From: Bacteroidota bacterium
GTDB taxonomy: Bacteria; Bacteroidota; Bacteroidia; Palsa-965
Direction of reading: 5' to 3'
Length of the DNA stretch: 47,074 nucleotides
Assembly (NCBI GenBank): GCA_021299855.1
Contig: JAJTEY010000020.1
Location: 1 to 47,074 of the forward strand
A program made the position numbers and the translations under genes. Below are positions 9,058-17,540 of this stretch, piece after piece. The first letter of the stretch is position 1. The number at the start of each line of letters is the position of its first letter. Below the pieces are notes generated by a model, which saw only the letters and a list, made by a program, of their open reading frames with translations, did no database searches and was not told where the DNA came from.

Positions 9058-9077
9058 TTTCAACTAGCAAGTTAGTA

Positions 9078-9106
9078 AAGGCAATCTGAAAAGGTTGCCT
9101 TTTTTT
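9078..9106 (+). terminator. Intrinsic terminator of the gyrA-TPR unit
   Basis: AAGGCAA / TTGCCTT make a 7-bp stem with a 10-nt loop, followed by a run of T residues (TTGCCTTTTTTT), 20 nt after the TPR gene stop. Confidence 0.85.
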
Positions 9107-9131
9107 ATGACTTAATGCGAATACATAGAAG

Positions 9132-9150
9132 TACATTAAAACCTAATGTA
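9132..9150. repeat. Short inverted repeat in an AT-rich gap
   Basis: TACATTA and TAATGTA are perfect 7-bp arms around a 5-nt spacer, in the 205-bp AT-rich gap before the PNGase-like gene. There is no T tract, so it could be a protein-binding dyad; nothing else in the gap is recognisable. Confidence 0.4.
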
Positions 9151-9301
9151 GGGTATATAGTACTGTATTTCAGATTTATTCTATTTAACATAATATTAAT
9201 TATAGAGCTAAATGATAGATTACCGTTTTGCAGGAAATAACCATTCATTGGTATTTATTAACCAATTGCTAAACCATTTCAGCGACTTTATTTTTTACGG
9301 T

Positions 9302-9309
9302 TATCTTCG
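9302..9309 (+). promoter_or_regulatory. Candidate -7 element for the PNGase-like gene
   Basis: TATCTTCG (a close variant of TAnnTTTG) ends 3 nt before the ATG, implying a leaderless or nearly leaderless mRNA. No -33 TTG at normal spacing. Confidence 0.3.
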
Positions 9310-9312
9310 CTC

Positions 9313-11535
9313 ATGACATCTATCAAACGCTTCATCACATCAACTGTATTTACAGTTCTATCAATCGGATTTATTAATGCTGCCAATGGCGATACAACGA
9401 CTGTCCGTTCTCACCAAGCTGCACATTGGAATTGGTACGGATCCATTGATAATTGGGCAGTTTTTCCGGATTCAGGAACTTCGTACCGTAAAATTAACCT
9501 GATTTACACTTTAGGCTGTCCTACCGGCGGCTGCTCCGATTGGGATTATACCACACAGATTTTTATAAAAAAACGTACCGGCCGATACGATTCAACAGCA
9601 ACCAATTATCCATATTTCTCCGTAAACAGCACCAACCCCGATAGCTTATTATATGCAACCCAAGCAACATACACGTATTTTTATGATTCAATAAATAATT
9701 CTACTGACAGTACATTAAATCCTATTTTACAGATATTAATATTTAACGACAATCAAAATCCAAGCGTAATTACCGATACGTTATTCGGTTTCCCGGCCAA
9801 TTATTACAACTACGTTTATGATTCCTTAGGTATAGTTATCGATTCGGTTTGGGTAAATCCCGACACAACCATTTTCAACAGCTGGACAACGGTTTATAAC
9901 GTGTACGAGGTCATCGATTATATTCAGATTGCACGCTACATTACGCCGTATGGAGCAAACTTAACATCGGCCTGGTCAAACAAATGGGTGTTCGACATTA
10001 CAGATTATGCCCCGTTATTGCATGATTCCGTAGAAATCGGTGCGTTTTACAGCGGCTGGTCGGACGGATTTACCGTAACACTTGATTTTGAGTTCATTGA
10101 AGGTACGCCTCCACGCACTCCAATTCGGGTTGAGAAGCTTTGGAGTGGCTATTTCCCTTACGGAGATCCTAATAATTCTATTGAAAATTACCTAACGTCG
10201 CGAAATGTTCTCATCGGTTCCAATGAACCCAATGCGATTTTACGCGTGGATATTACCGGGCACGGTTTCGGTGGTAATCAAAATTGTGCGGAATTCTGCC
10301 CAAAGAACTATCATGTTTATCTGGATCAGACCTATCGATACCAAAAGCTTGTTTGGAAAGCCGATTGCGGATTAAATGCTCTTTATCCGCAACCGGGAAC
10401 CTGGTTGTATAACCGTGCTAATTGGTGTCCCGGTGACATGGTGTATTGGACCGACCACGAATTGACACCATTTATGACTTTGGGCGATTCGTTAAACATC
10501 AACGTGGACATGGATCCGTTTACAAATGTCAACAACAGTAATCCGGGTTACCAGTTTGATGGACAATTAATTACGTTCGGAACACCGAATTTCTCATTGG
10601 ATGCGGAACTGGTTTCAATATTTGCTCCGAACAACAATCCGAACTACAAGCGTATGAATCCGGTTTGCAAAAGCCCGATCGTGGTTATTCGGAACACCGG
10701 CTCTACTCCTTTAACGTCCCTTCAGATCGTTTATGGTGTTGCGGGAGCCGGAACTTCTACGTTTAATTGGGTTGGAAATTTACCTTTTCTCGCTTCCGAT
10801 ACGGTAGTTTTACCGGCACCAAATTGGTTCGGAACATCACCGGTATTTACGGCTACAATCCTAAATCCGAACGGTCAACAAGATCAACTTTTAGACAATA
10901 ACTCATTGACTGTAAATTATGTAGCGCCTCCGGCTTACACCAATAATATAGTATTCGAAGTGCGTACTAATAATACGGCATGGCAAAATTCATACTGGTT
11001 GGAGGACGAAAACGGAAATGTAATTTTCAGTCGCAGCGGTCTTAGCAATGCTACAACCTATCGCGATACGGTTAACCTGAATATTGGTTGTTACATTTTC
11101 CGATTACAAGATACAGGTGGAGACGGTCTGAGTTTTTGGGCTAATAATTCCGGAACCGGATATTGCCGAATGAAAAATGGAACTACCGGGATCATTTTCA
11201 AGACTTTCCAGGCTGATTTTGGCAGCGAAATCTATCAGGAATTCACTTCAGGGTACAATCTCACCGTGGATGAGCCTGTTGCTGCTCCTCGAGAATTGTT
11301 GGTTTATCCGAATCCCGCTGTAGAGCAATTGACTCTTGAATGGAATTCGGATGGTGATCCTTTTTCGGTTGAAATTGTAGATGTGAGCGGCCGAGTTTTG
11401 TATTCGGAACAGGTTAATAACAACAACGGTGCTTACCGTAAATCAATTTCACTCGGGGATTTTGCATCGGGATTGTATTTTGTCCGTATTATTGACCGTA
11501 AAGGCGTAACGGCACAAAAATTCATCCGTGAATAA
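9313..11535 (+). CDS. Secreted PNGase F-like protein with T9SS sorting domain
   Basis: 740 aa with an N-terminal signal (MTSIKRFITSTVFTVLSIGFINA). The GCPTGGCSDWDYTT block near residue 75 and GHGFGGNQNCAEFC ... GTWLYNRANWCPGD around 315-380 match the two-lobed jelly-roll of peptide-N-glycosidase F-related proteins, which release N-glycans from asparagine. The C-terminal ~80 residues (LLVYPNPAVEQLTLEW ... SGLYFVRIIDRKG ... KFIRE) are a type A T9SS sorting domain, so the protein should cross the outer membrane and be surface-bound or released. Residues about 400-640 are an extra beta-rich region of CARDB-like look. It is more than twice the size of Elizabethkingia PNGase F. Glycan-cleaving activity is not proven, as many relatives are uncharacterised. 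Its stop overlaps the next start. Confidence 0.75.
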   Translation: MTSIKRFITSTVFTVLSIGFINAANGDTTTVRSHQAAHWNWYGSIDNWAVFPDSGTSYRKINLIYTLGCPTGGCSDWDYTTQIFIKKRTGRYDSTATNYPYFSVNSTNPDSLLYATQATYTYFYDSINNSTDSTLNPILQILIFNDNQNPSVITDTLFGFPANYYNYVYDSLGIVIDSVWVNPDTTIFNSWTTVYNVYEVIDYIQIARYITPYGANLTSAWSNKWVFDITDYAPLLHDSVEIGAFYSGWSDGFTVTLDFEFIEGTPPRTPIRVEKLWSGYFPYGDPNNSIENYLTSRNVLIGSNEPNAILRVDITGHGFGGNQNCAEFCPKNYHVYLDQTYRYQKLVWKADCGLNALYPQPGTWLYNRANWCPGDMVYWTDHELTPFMTLGDSLNINVDMDPFTNVNNSNPGYQFDGQLITFGTPNFSLDAELVSIFAPNNNPNYKRMNPVCKSPIVVIRNTGSTPLTSLQIVYGVAGAGTSTFNWVGNLPFLASDTVVLPAPNWFGTSPVFTATILNPNGQQDQLLDNNSLTVNYVAPPAYTNNIVFEVRTNNTAWQNSYWLEDENGNVIFSRSGLSNATTYRDTVNLNIGCYIFRLQDTGGDGLSFWANNSGTGYCRMKNGTTGIIFKTFQADFGSEIYQEFTSGYNLTVDEPVAAPRELLVYPNPAVEQLTLEWNSDGDPFSVEIVDVSGRVLYSEQVNNNNGAYRKSISLGDFASGLYFVRIIDRKGVTAQKFIRE

Positions 11536-12121
11536 TTCGAACCTGCAGTATTTCCTGGTTTACAAACCATATGGAATGCTTTCTCAGTATACCCGGGAAG
11601 GCGACCACGCCACATTGGCTGAATTATTTAAGTTTCCGCGCGATGTTTATCCTGTTGGAAGACTCGATTCCGATAGTGAAGGTTTACTTATCATTACAAA
11701 TGACAAAGTTCTGAATAACAGAATTCTAAACCCTGATAAAAAGGTAGAAAAAACCTATTGGGCTCAAGTTGATGGCGCCATAACTTCGGATGCGGTGGAA
11801 CGATTACAACGCGGTGTTGAAATTCGAACTAAAGGGCAAACATTTACTACTCAACCGGCTAAATGCCAAATCATAGATGCGCCGGATATCGCGGAACGAG
11901 TTCCGCCGGTTCGTTTCAGAAAAAACATTCCGACTTCCTGGATTGAACTCAGCATCACGGAAGGTAAAAACAGGCAAGTTCGCCATATGACCGCAGCTGT
12001 AGGTTTTCCGACTTTGCGTTTGGTTCGTGTGGGCATTGGTAAGATGAAACGATTAGACCTTTTCCCCGGAGATGTGGTTGAAATCACCGGAATTGAGATC
12101 AAAAAAGCCATCGGAATATGA
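11528..12121 (+). CDS. rluE: 23S rRNA pseudouridine synthase, RluE/RsuA family
   Basis: 197 aa. It isomerises uridine in 23S rRNA; E. coli RluE acts on U2457. The start KPYGMLSQYT and GRLDSDSEGLLIITND, with the catalytic Asp47, are typical of the RluE branch, and NRQVRHMTAAVGFPTLRLVRVGIG closes the catalytic fold. There is no N-terminal S4 domain, as expected for RluE. The start is a GTG at 11528 that overlaps the upstream stop by 8 bp (GTGAATAA); the next in-frame Met falls inside the KPYGM motif and would remove it. The overlap suggests translational coupling to the unrelated secreted-protein gene. The exact target uridine is inferred from the family. Confidence 0.9.
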   Translation: MNNSNLQYFLVYKPYGMLSQYTREGDHATLAELFKFPRDVYPVGRLDSDSEGLLIITNDKVLNNRILNPDKKVEKTYWAQVDGAITSDAVERLQRGVEIRTKGQTFTTQPAKCQIIDAPDIAERVPPVRFRKNIPTSWIELSITEGKNRQVRHMTAAVGFPTLRLVRVGIGKMKRLDLFPGDVVEITGIEIKKAIGI

Positions 12122-12153
12122 AAAATGCCCCCATTTTGGAGGCATTTTGTTCA
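12121..12153. terminator. Bidirectional terminator between rluE and the cysteine desulfurase
   Basis: AAAATGCC / GGCATTTT make an 8-bp stem extended by C-C/G-G after one mismatch. A/T runs on both sides let it serve both convergent genes. Confidence 0.75.
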
Positions 12154-12168
12154 ATTTCAATGAATTTA

Positions 12169-13308
12169 TTACGCTTTTACTGCTACCGGAAATAACTCTT
12201 TCAGTTTAGTAACCGTGTAATCGATTTCCTCTTTCGTATTGTATTTGCTGAAAGAGAAACGCACTGAAGGACGACTCATATCAGTTCCGATTGAACGTAA
12301 CACATGCGAACCAACATTACTTCCCGAAGAACAAGCACTTCCGGCTGAAGCTGCAATACCGTTAATATCGAGATTAAATACCAACATTTCAGCGTTTTCC
12401 GTTGGAGGCAAGCACACGTTTAAAACGGTATACAAAGAATTGCCTTTGGCGTCTCCGTTAAATACTACGCCCGGGATGTGTTTCTCCAATTGTTGGATCA
12501 TGTAGGTTTTTAAACCTTGAATATGATTCTGGTGAGCGGTCAAATCTCGTTCTGCAATTTCCAGCGCTTTCGCCAAACCGATAATTCCATAAACATTCTC
12601 GGTTCCACCACGCATATTGCGCTCCTGCGCACCACCCCAAATTAAAGGTGCTACATGAATGTCACTGTTAATGTAAATGAAACCAATTCCTTTCGGTCCG
12701 TGGAATTTGTGAGCCGCACAATTGATAAAATGCACGTTAAGATCCTTTACATTAACGTGGTAATGACCAACAGTCTGCACCGTATCCGAATGGAAAATCG
12801 CATCGTATTTCTTGCAGATATCACCCACTTCTTTAATCGGCAGTAAATTCCCGATTTCATTATTGGCGTGCATCAACGAAACAAACGAACGCTCGTTGGT
12901 TTTTAAAAGTTCTTCTATATGCTTAAGATCAATATGACCGTTGGGCGTTAATTTAACCAGGCTGAGTTTAACTTCCCCACGTTCTGCCATTGATTCCAGG
13001 GTATGCAAAACGGCATGGTGTTCAATGGGTGAAGTAATGGCATGTTTAATTCCAAACTCCTGAATCGAGCACCGAATGGCCATATTATCAGCTTCCGTAC
13101 CGCCTGAAGTGAAAAACACTTCTGATGGAGAGCAGTTGATTAAACGTGCTACTGTTTTACGGGCTTGTTCAATTGCTGCGCGCGTCTGTCGCCCCCAGGC
13201 ATGAATGGATGATGGATTCCCGTAATGTTCGGTCATTACAGGTAACATCGCATCCAGCACTTCTTTGTCTAAAGGTGTAGTGGCAGCGTTGTCAAGATAA
13301 ACTTTCAT
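12169..13308 (-). CDS. Cysteine desulfurase, NifS/IscS type
   Basis: 379 aa PLP enzyme that takes sulfur from L-cysteine as an enzyme-bound persulfide for Fe-S clusters or tRNA thiolation. It begins MKVYLDNAATTPLDKEV; the PLP lysine is Lys201 in AHKFHGPKG, and the persulfide cysteine is Cys326 in SAGSACSSGS, on the long flexible loop of class I enzymes. Class II SufS proteins have a different, shorter loop, so this is IscS/NifS-like. No iscU, iscA or suf genes are nearby; the only possible sulfur partners in the window are mnmA (thiouridine) and the rhodanese, both distant. It is separated from glmM by 59 bp on the same strand. Confidence 0.94.
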   Translation of the reverse strand: MKVYLDNAATTPLDKEVLDAMLPVMTEHYGNPSSIHAWGRQTRAAIEQARKTVARLINCSPSEVFFTSGGTEADNMAIRCSIQEFGIKHAITSPIEHHAVLHTLESMAERGEVKLSLVKLTPNGHIDLKHIEELLKTNERSFVSLMHANNEIGNLLPIKEVGDICKKYDAIFHSDTVQTVGHYHVNVKDLNVHFINCAAHKFHGPKGIGFIYINSDIHVAPLIWGGAQERNMRGGTENVYGIIGLAKALEIAERDLTAHQNHIQGLKTYMIQQLEKHIPGVVFNGDAKGNSLYTVLNVCLPPTENAEMLVFNLDINGIAASAGSACSSGSNVGSHVLRSIGTDMSRPSVRFSFSKYNTKEEIDYTVTKLKELFPVAVKA

Positions 13309-13367
13309 GTTATTGTTTTAGTGTTGTTGAGCACCGTAAAAATAAGCATTCGACCAATACAGTTCTC

Positions 13368-14777
13368 TTATTCTGCAGGTTGTTTCTTAATCAGCTCTCT
13401 AATATCCTGCATTATTTTTTTTGCAAGATTCTCAGCGGTCGTTTCCGATTCACTTTCCGAATAGATTCGAATAATTGGTTCTGTATTAGATCGACGTAAA
13501 TGCACCCATTCTTTGTCAAATTCTATTTTCAGTCCGTCAACCTTATTAATCGGATGCTTTTTGTACTTCTTTTCAATACCGCTCAACACTTCATCAACAT
13601 TAACATCCGCTGTCAATTCAATTTTGTTTTTCGAAATGTGATAATTTGTAAAAGTAGCCCGTAACATGGATGTGCTTTTTCCGAACGTCGCTAAATGACT
13701 TAGGAATAACGCTATTCCTGCCAATGCGTCGCGACCGTAATGCAGCTCCGGCACAATAACGCCTCCATTGCCTTCACCACCAATAACGGCATTTACCGAC
13801 TTCATCATTTCCACCACATTTACTTCTCCTACCGCTGCTGCGCTATGTTTACCACCGTACTTTTCGGTAACATCGCGAAGGGCGCGGGTTGATGATAAGT
13901 TGGAAACCGTATTTCCACCTTTATTATGTTTCAGTACGTAGTCGGCAACTGCTACCAATGTGTATTCTTCCCCGAACATATCACCGTCTTCACAAACTAA
14001 CGCCAAACGGTCAACATCCGGATCAACAACGATTCCCAAATGCGCACGTTCCTTTTTCACCACTTTAGAAATTTCGGTCAGGTGCTCCGGCAAAGGTTCC
14101 GGATTGTGAGGAAAATCGCCGGTGGGTTCGCAATACAATTTGTGCACCTGCTGAACACCTAATGCTTCCAACAATTTAGGAACTGCTATTCCCCCACTCG
14201 AGTTAACCGCGTCCACCACAATTTTGAAATTCGCAGCTGCAATGGCGTCTTTATTCACCCATTTCATTTTCAAAATTGAGGCGATATGCTTGTCGAGATA
14301 CGTGTCATCCGTTTTAATCTTTCCCAGTTTAGTAACTTCAGCAAAACGAAAATCTTCACGTTCTGCAACATCTAAAACTGTTTGCCCGTCGTCCGCAGAA
14401 ATAAATTCGCCTTTTTCGTTCAATAATTTAAGCGCATTCCACTGCTTCGGATTGTGACTCGCAGTTAATATAATTCCACCTGCGGCTTTTTCCATGGGCA
14501 CAGCCATTTCTACGGTTGGCGTGGTTGATAAACCGACATCGGTAACATTGATTCCCAACCCGATTAATGTCCCGGAAACTAAACGATTGACCATGTCACC
14601 TGAAATACGCGCATCACGTCCAACAACAACTGTAAGTGTTGCGCCCGGGGAATGACGCTGTTGCAACCAGGTTCCGTATGCAGCCGTAAACTTTACAACA
14701 TCCACGGGGCTTAAGCCTTCTCCCGGCTTACCGCCAATTGTACCACGAATACCTGAAATTGATTTTATTAGAGTCAC
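13368..14777 (-). CDS. glmM: Phosphoglucosamine mutase
   Basis: 469 aa alpha-D-phosphohexomutase. It converts glucosamine-6-P to glucosamine-1-P for UDP-GlcNAc, hence peptidoglycan and LPS. The phospho-serine is Ser107 in LTASHNP, the Mg2+ loop reads DPDVDR, the sugar loop GEGNGG and the phosphate-binding loop RRSNTEP. GEGNGG and SNTEP, in place of the GEQSGH and SGTEP of E. coli GlmM, mark the Bacteroidota-type branch. A broader phosphomannomutase/phosphoglucomutase role cannot be excluded. The start is a GTG (MTLIKSISGIRGTIGG), chosen because homologues begin with this block and a TAACTTTG promoter element lies just upstream. Confidence 0.9.
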   Translation of the reverse strand: MTLIKSISGIRGTIGGKPGEGLSPVDVVKFTAAYGTWLQQRHSPGATLTVVVGRDARISGDMVNRLVSGTLIGLGINVTDVGLSTTPTVEMAVPMEKAAGGIILTASHNPKQWNALKLLNEKGEFISADDGQTVLDVAEREDFRFAEVTKLGKIKTDDTYLDKHIASILKMKWVNKDAIAAANFKIVVDAVNSSGGIAVPKLLEALGVQQVHKLYCEPTGDFPHNPEPLPEHLTEISKVVKKERAHLGIVVDPDVDRLALVCEDGDMFGEEYTLVAVADYVLKHNKGGNTVSNLSSTRALRDVTEKYGGKHSAAAVGEVNVVEMMKSVNAVIGGEGNGGVIVPELHYGRDALAGIALFLSHLATFGKSTSMLRATFTNYHISKNKIELTADVNVDEVLSGIEKKYKKHPINKVDGLKIEFDKEWVHLRRSNTEPIIRIYSESESETTAENLAKKIMQDIRELIKKQPAE

Positions 14778-14802
14778 TTGATCTTGTTTTAAAAACGGGA
14801 CA

Positions 14803-14810
14803 CAAAGTTA
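14803..14810 (-). promoter_or_regulatory. Candidate -7 element for glmM
   Basis: TAACTTTG on the minus strand is an exact TAnnTTTG match 25 nt before the GTG start of glmM. It supports the GTG choice, since the mRNA would begin about 18-20 nt upstream of it. Confidence 0.45.
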
Positions 14811-14933
14811 AATCCTATGAAATATTTCCCGCAGAACAGCCTTTGAAACATATAAACAGCCAAAATCATGAAATTGGTGATAACTTTGCAACCGGTTACG
14901 TCGTTAAGCAGAAGAAATAGCCCGGGTTGACGT

Positions 14934-14941
14934 TATATTTG
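14934..14941 (+). promoter_or_regulatory. Candidate -7 element for the TPR gene
   Basis: TATATTTG is an exact TAnnTTTG match 21 nt before the ATG at 14963. It lies inside the longer ORF-track version (start 14927), which argues for the later start. A second match, TAACTTTG, is at 14881. Confidence 0.45.
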
Positions 14942-14962
14942 TTAAGGACGTATCTGAAATTT

Positions 14963-16351
14963 ATGAGTGAATTAAATGCCCCTCTGGATGTTTTGATACA
15001 GCGATTTGAGAAAATGCGGGCTCAGGGGAATTACGGTTTTTTTGAGCAGGAAGAATTAGAAGACATCGCAGACTATTACATCAATCAAAAACAGTTTGTT
15101 AAAGCGACGGACGCCTCCGACTTGGGAAGACGCCAATATCCGTTTTCAGCTACATTTTTGGTACTGAAGTCGCATGTCCATATCCTAACGGGTGAAAATC
15201 GTATTGCGCTCGACTTGTTAAAACAAGCAGAACAAATGGATTCTTCGTTGGGTGAAATCTTCATGACTCAGGGAAATATTTACGGACAAATGGGGCTTCA
15301 CGAAAAAGCGATCATTGCTTATCAGAAAGCACTGGATACCGATATTCCAAAGGAAGAAGTGTTTTATTACATCGGTGTTGAGTTCATTAATTCGGGAAGT
15401 CCCGATGAAGCAATTCCTTTGTTTAAAAAAGCGCTGGCCATTGATCCGAATCATGAACCTTCGTTAAACGAAATTTCGTTCTGTTTCGAAAATACCGGTG
15501 AATTAGAGAAAAGCATTCAGTTTTTTTCGGCACTAAGCGATAAAAGCCCCTATAACTTTAACATTTGGTTCTTCTTAGGTGTTGCATATAGTCGTTCCGG
15601 CATGTTCGAAAAAGCTATTGATGCCTACGATTACGCACTGGCCATTAAAGAAGACTTTGCCTCTGCTCTTTTCAATAAAGCTAATGCGCTTTCAGCATTA
15701 GGACATTTGGAAGAAGCCATAGCCGGCTATAAAGAAACAGCTAATTACGAAGAACCCAAAGCAGAAACATTCTACTACTTGGGTGAATGTTACGAGCGGC
15801 TGAAACAACATGAACCGGCCTTGTTGAATTACAGCAAAGCAACGACGCTTGACCCGGAATACGCAGATGCCTGGTTGGGGCAGGGTGTTGTACTAGATCT
15901 ATTAGGTCGTTTGCAAGAAGGAATCCATTACATCAAGAAAGCTTTGGCATTGGAACCTCATAATTCAGAGTTTCTATATGTATACGGAGATACGCAAATG
16001 AAACTTGGATTCTATGAAGAAGCCGAAGCCGCTTATCGCAAAGTGATGGAACTTGAACCGGACAATCCTTTGATTTGGTTGGACTTGTCGCAGTTGCTGT
16101 TTACGCAGCAACAAACCGAAGAAGCACTGGAAATACTTCAGGTTGGCATAAAACACCATCCTGATAACGCCGAATTGAATTACCGCATGTCGGGTTACCT
16201 GTTAGCGTTAGGGCGTAAACAAGATGCCATGAGTTATTTGCATTTGGGCTTAAGTCAGGATTATGAAAAACACAATGCCTTGTTTGAGTTCTTGCCGCAA
16301 CTAAAGGAAAACCCCGGCATTAACGAGGTCATTGAATCTTATCGCAAATAA
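14963..16351 (+). CDS. Cytoplasmic tetratricopeptide-repeat protein
   Basis: 462 aa from ATG 14963 (MSELNAPLDVLIQRFEKMRAQ). There is no signal peptide or membrane segment. From about residue 75 to the end it is made of some ten TPR units (EKAIIAYQKALD, DEAIPLFKKALAIDPNHE, EKAIDAYDYALAIKED, EPALLNYSKATTLDPEYADAW, EEAEAAYRKVMELEPDNP), which form a superhelix for protein binding. The N-terminal ~70 residues (EELEDIADYYINQKQFVKA) are a helical cap seen in a conserved Bacteroidota TPR family. It heads a co-directional run with the ComA-like gene 76 bp downstream, though that gene has a promoter element of its own. Partner proteins are unknown. Confidence 0.9.
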   Translation: MSELNAPLDVLIQRFEKMRAQGNYGFFEQEELEDIADYYINQKQFVKATDASDLGRRQYPFSATFLVLKSHVHILTGENRIALDLLKQAEQMDSSLGEIFMTQGNIYGQMGLHEKAIIAYQKALDTDIPKEEVFYYIGVEFINSGSPDEAIPLFKKALAIDPNHEPSLNEISFCFENTGELEKSIQFFSALSDKSPYNFNIWFFLGVAYSRSGMFEKAIDAYDYALAIKEDFASALFNKANALSALGHLEEAIAGYKETANYEEPKAETFYYLGECYERLKQHEPALLNYSKATTLDPEYADAWLGQGVVLDLLGRLQEGIHYIKKALALEPHNSEFLYVYGDTQMKLGFYEEAEAAYRKVMELEPDNPLIWLDLSQLLFTQQQTEEALEILQVGIKHHPDNAELNYRMSGYLLALGRKQDAMSYLHLGLSQDYEKHNALFEFLPQLKENPGINEVIESYRK

Positions 16352-16400
16352 CCTGTTCGTAACATCCTAAGCAGCCATAATCCGCAAAACGAATTGTGCT

Positions 16401-16408
16401 TACTTTTG
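16401..16408 (+). promoter_or_regulatory. Candidate -7 element for the ComA-like operon
   Basis: TACTTTTG is an exact TAnnTTTG match 19 nt before the ATG at 16428. No -33 TTG at the expected distance. Confidence 0.45.
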
Positions 16409-16427
16409 TATCGTTAATACCTGAACT

Positions 16428-17207
16428 ATGAACGTTAAGCTTTCCCATATTCCTGAACGCCCTGCACGTCCGCGCAACCATGGATTAACAATGGTAATGG
16501 ACAAAGGCATCGGAATCAAACAAGCCGAGCTGTATCTGGATGCACTGGCTGATCATATTGATATTATTAAACTGGGCTTTGGTACATCTGTCGTCTCAAA
16601 AAACGTTACTGAAAAGGTGAAGTTGTATAAAAGTGCCGGAATGCGCGTTTATTTGGGCGGAACATTATTTGAAGCATTCATTATCCGTAAGAAATTTGAT
16701 GATTACGTAAAGTTCGCAGAGAAGTTGGGGTTGGATCACGCTGAAGTTTCGGACGGATCGATTGTTATGCCGCATGACGAAAAGTGCAATTATATTTCGA
16801 AATTATCGAAGAACTTTACAGTATTATCTGAAGTTGGTTCCAAAGAAGAAGGCATTATCATTCATCCGAATAAATGGACGGCGATGATGCAAAGTGAAAT
16901 TCAGGCCGGCTCTTGGAAAGTAATTGCTGAAGCACGCGAAAGTGGCACCGTTGGTATTTATCACCGTAACGGTTCGCCACACACCATGCTGATGAATAAA
17001 ATCATTGCCAAAGTAAAACCCGAAAACATTCTTTGGGAAGCACCTCAGAAATCGCAGCAAGTGTGGTTTATCAAACATTTTGGCGCGAATGTCAATTTGG
17101 GTAATATCGGTTTTGATGAGGTTATTCCACTGGAAACATTACGCTTAGGATTGCGCGGAGATACCTTCTTCACCTTCCTTCCCAAAGAATTACAAAATCA
17201 ACCATAA
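16428..17207 (+). CDS. Phosphosulfolactate synthase (ComA) family protein
   Basis: 259 aa TIM-barrel protein of the ComA family. ComA adds sulfite to phosphoenolpyruvate to give (2R)-phospho-3-sulfolactate, the first step of coenzyme M synthesis in methanogens. Family blocks visible are RPRNHGLTMVMDKGIG (N-terminus), DIIKLGFGTS, VYLGGTLFE, HAEVSDGS, VLSEVGSKEE, and VIAEARESGTVGIY. Plant HSA32 and many bacterial proteins share the fold without known activity. No comB or comC and no sulfolactate pathway genes are nearby, so the reaction here is uncertain; a role in a sulfonate metabolite is possible. A rhodanese follows after 12 bp, which could hint at sulfur metabolism. Confidence 0.85.
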   Translation: MNVKLSHIPERPARPRNHGLTMVMDKGIGIKQAELYLDALADHIDIIKLGFGTSVVSKNVTEKVKLYKSAGMRVYLGGTLFEAFIIRKKFDDYVKFAEKLGLDHAEVSDGSIVMPHDEKCNYISKLSKNFTVLSEVGSKEEGIIIHPNKWTAMMQSEIQAGSWKVIAEARESGTVGIYHRNGSPHTMLMNKIIAKVKPENILWEAPQKSQQVWFIKHFGANVNLGNIGFDEVIPLETLRLGLRGDTFFTFLPKELQNQP

Positions 17208-17219
17208 CAATTCATAATC

Positions 17220-17537
17220 ATGAAAGAAGTTACTGTTCAGGAATTAAAAACCATGATGGATAACGGTTCCGATTTTCAACTGATTGATGTACGCGAAACA
17301 TTCGAGGCGGAGGCTGCAAATATTGGTGGTGAATTAATTCCTATGGGTGAAGTTTTAAGCAACGTAGATAAAATTGCCAAAGACAAACCTGTTGTGGTAC
17401 ATTGCAGAAGTGGTGCGCGTTCTGCTACAATTATTAATGCGCTTCAATCGCAGCATGGTTTCGAAAACCTGCACAATTTAAAAGGCGGCATCATGGCATG
17501 GTCACGCGAAATTGATCCATCCATCACCGTTTCGTAA
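17220..17537 (+). CDS. Single-domain rhodanese-like protein
   Basis: 105 aa, one rhodanese domain and no signal peptide. It has LIDVRETFEAEAANIGGE near the N-terminus and the active loop HCRSGARSA with Cys62, then NLKGGIMAWSREID at the C-terminal end. Such proteins move sulfane sulfur from thiosulfate or persulfides to acceptors in the cytoplasm. It starts 12 bp after the ComA-like gene and ends 3 bp before the DedA gene, so it is almost certainly in one operon with them. The natural substrate is unknown. Confidence 0.93.
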   Translation: MKEVTVQELKTMMDNGSDFQLIDVRETFEAEAANIGGELIPMGEVLSNVDKIAKDKPVVVHCRSGARSATIINALQSQHGFENLHNLKGGIMAWSREIDPSITVS

Positions 17538-17540
17538 ATT

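Noticed and set aside
14927-14962. Upstream start of the TPR gene
   Set aside because: The TATATTTG promoter element falls inside this segment, so the ATG at 14963 is preferred.
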